In this document: positions 5,475-6,675 of the stretch, piece by piece
How the letters are laid out: the number at the start of each line of letters is the position of its first letter
Position numbering within the stretch: position 1 is the first letter of the stretch
NCBI GenBank assembly: GCA_950059165.1
Contig: CATLUC010000089.1
Coordinates: 1 to 6,675, forward strand
Length of the DNA stretch: 6,675 nucleotides
Reading direction: 5' to 3'
DNA from: an uncultured Clostridium sp.
GTDB taxonomy: Bacteria > Bacillota > Clostridia > TANB77 > CAG-508
Notes under the pieces: generated by a model
Told to the model about the DNA's origin: nothing
What the model saw: only the letters and a program-made list of their open reading frames with translations
Database searches by the model: none
Position numbers and translations under genes: made by a program

Positions 5475-6329
5475 TTGTTTAATAATTGGAGCAGGACCTG
5501 CTGGAATAACAGCAAGTTTATATATTGCAAGAGCAAATTTAAACACTGTGGTTCTATATCAAGGAAAATCTGCTTTAGAAAAAACAAATTTAATTCAAAA
5601 TTATTATGGATTTTCAGATGGAATAAGTGGAAAACAATTATATGAAACAGGAATAAAACAAGCACAAAATCTAGGTGTGGCAGTAAAAATGGAAGAAGCA
5701 ACGAAAATTCAAATTTCACAAAATGGATTTAAAGTAATAACACCAAAATCAGAATATGAAGCAAAAGCTATTATTTTAGCAACAGGAAATGCTAAAAACA
5801 AACCTAAAATAATAGGAATAGAAGAATTTGAAGGCAAGGGAGTTAGCTATTGTGCTGTATGTGATGGATTTTTTTATAGAAATAAGGAAGTATGTGTAAT
5901 AGGTAGTGGGGATTATGCTATTTCAGAAGTAAATGAACTACTTGCAATTGCAAAGAAAATAACTATTTTAACTAATGGAGAAAAAAAGCCAGAATTTAGG
6001 GCAGATAATATAGATATTGAAACAAAGGAAATAAAAGAAATTAACGGAAAAGATAAAGTAGAACAAATACAATTTAAAAACGGCACAAGCTTAAAAACAG
6101 ATGGTATTTTCATAGCTCAAGGAGTAGCAGGAAGTCTAGACTTTGCCAAAAAATTAGGAATTATGACTTCGCAAAATAAAATTATTGTAAATGAGGATAT
6201 GGAAACAAATGTAAAAGGCATTTATGCTTGTGGAGACTGTACTCGGACGGACTGCTACAAATTTCAAAAGCAGTTTATGAAGGAACAGTTGCAGGAATGC
6301 AAGTAATTCAATTTATAAGAAGCCATTAA
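5464..6329 (+). CDS. trxB: Thioredoxin reductase-like flavoprotein, interrupted by tandem CGGA
   Basis: FAD-dependent disulfide reductase that reduces thioredoxin, encoded just downstream. It has the FAD-binding GAGPAG (9-14), ATGNA (106-110), the redox pair CAVC (Cys130, Cys133) followed by DGFF, a dinucleotide fold VIGSGDYA (145-152), and the second FAD motif GIYACGDCT ending at Thr260. Then comes CGGA CGGA (6244-6251). Triplet reading continues out of frame to TAA 6307-6309. Two four-base codons give LLQISKAVYEGTVAGMQVIQFIRSH and a 287-residue protein. Relatives often read GDCTGGLLQI, so both sites fit glycine. The NADPH 2'-phosphate motif HRRxxxR is absent; this region reads LTNGEKKPEFRA (169-180). 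The donor may therefore not be NADPH: NADH, or ferredoxin as in clostridial ferredoxin-dependent thioredoxin reductases, is possible. AAGGAG (5449-5454) lies nine bases before the ATG. Confidence 0.9.
6244..6251 (+). other. Tandem CGGA-CGGA decoding site in trxB
   Basis: Codon 261 is CGG (after ACT), and after one +1 step the next codon is CGG again (6248-6250). The gene length, 866 bases, is a multiple of three plus two. The restored frame from CTG (6252) gives the conserved C-terminal FAD-contact helix. Confidence 0.75.
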
Positions 6330-6365
6330 AATGGATATAATAAAATATAAGGAGGAATTTAAGAG

Positions 6366-6674
6366 ATGAGTGTATTAAAAATAACAAATCAAAATTTTGA
6401 AGAAGAGGTGTTAAAATCAGATAAACCAGTATTAGTAGATTTTTATGCTAGTTGGTGTGGACCATGCCAAATGATGTCACCTATTATTGACGAAATTGCT
6501 AAAGAAAATGAAGATACCTTAAAAGTAGGTAAAGTAAATGTAGACGAAAATCAAGATTTGGCAATGGAATATAATGTTATGAGTATACCAACAATAATAG
6601 TTGTAAAAAATGGGAAAGTAGAAAAAACTTTTGTTGGAGTAACAGACAAAAAGGAAATTCTAGGAGCAATCTAA
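6366..6674 (+). CDS. trxA: Thioredoxin
   Basis: A complete 102-residue thioredoxin, a cytoplasmic disulfide reductant recycled by the upstream reductase. It has the active site WCGPC (residues 30-34) after VDFYAS, DEIAKENEDTLKVGKVNVDEN, the cis-proline loop MSIPT and a C-terminal GKVEKTFVGV strand and helix. GGAGG (6351-6355) lies 10 bases before the ATG. It starts 36 bases after trxB and should be cotranscribed; a TATAAT in the gap could give extra transcription, but I see no good -35. The frame is uninterrupted and contains no CGG. The stop codon is one base before the window end. Confidence 0.96.
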   Translation: MSVLKITNQNFEEEVLKSDKPVLVDFYASWCGPCQMMSPIIDEIAKENEDTLKVGKVNVDENQDLAMEYNVMSIPTIIVVKNGKVEKTFVGVTDKKEILGAI

Positions 6675-6675
6675 T

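Noticed and set aside
5336..5719. 127-residue minus-strand ORF
   Set aside because: It is antisense to the end of ogt and start of trxB; its Leu/Phe-rich sequence is what the complement of AT-rich coding DNA produces.
5913..6113. 66-residue minus-strand ORF
   Set aside because: Antisense shadow inside trxB.
2512..6251. Four independent ordinary frameshift pseudogenes
   Set aside because: All lesions have the same form (C before GGR, in frame), two are tandem doubles, no other damage is present, and thioredoxin reductase is normally essential. Systematic sequencing error remains possible.
2512..6251. Simple triplet reassignment of CGG to another amino acid
   Set aside because: A reassigned triplet would not repair the frame; each site needs exactly one extra base consumed.

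Overview
The window is strongly AT-rich DNA with A/T-ending codons, AGGAGG-type ribosome binding sites and TATAAT promoters. It carries a cwlJ-gerQ spore germination pair, so it most likely comes from an endospore-forming, low-GC Bacillota, probably an uncultured member of the Clostridia. The placement is inferred from gene content and base composition only.

Layout. Positions 1-66 hold a short REP-like repeat. Two genes on the minus strand follow: an M20 dipeptidase of the PepV type (75-1487) and, upstream of it, a two-TM YcxB-like membrane protein (about 1556-2080). A gene-free stretch (2093-2397) has outward-facing promoters at its two ends and three hairpins between them. The rest is on the plus strand. 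It contains an MNT-type nucleotidyltransferase (2398-2752), the decayed remains of its HEPN partner (2742-2986), a strong intrinsic terminator (2998-3025), and cwlJ (3116-3564) with gerQ (3589-3912). After a new promoter comes an apparent operon: a transglutaminase-like protein (4002-4982), an O6-alkylguanine-DNA alkyltransferase (5000-5474), a thioredoxin reductase-like flavoprotein (5464-6329) and thioredoxin (6366-6674).

The main observation concerns four of the plus-strand genes (nucleotidyltransferase, cwlJ, ogt, trxB). Read conventionally, each is broken by a frameshift. Every break is at an in-frame CGG codon followed by A or G, and every break is repaired exactly if CGGN is read as one four-base codon. 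There are six such sites: one in the nucleotidyltransferase, a tandem pair in cwlJ, one in ogt and a tandem pair in trxB. At five of the six, family knowledge strongly or reasonably predicts glycine, and glycine is acceptable at the sixth. No in-frame CGG is used as an ordinary triplet anywhere in the window, while out-of-frame C|GGN sequences are read normally. This points to natural +1 decoding of CGGA/CGGG as glycine, for example by a tRNA-Gly with an expanded anticodon loop. The main competing explanation is a systematic sequencing error that inserts C before GGR. The repaired genes are full length with all recognisable catalytic motifs, which argues against ordinary pseudogenes.

Functionally, the last operon joins DNA alkylation repair with thiol redox (TrxB reducing TrxA). 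cwlJ and gerQ would act together at the spore cortex and coat during germination. The nucleotidyltransferase-HEPN pair is a toxin-antitoxin-like module in which the HEPN toxin has lost its catalytic core while the nucleotidyltransferase is kept.
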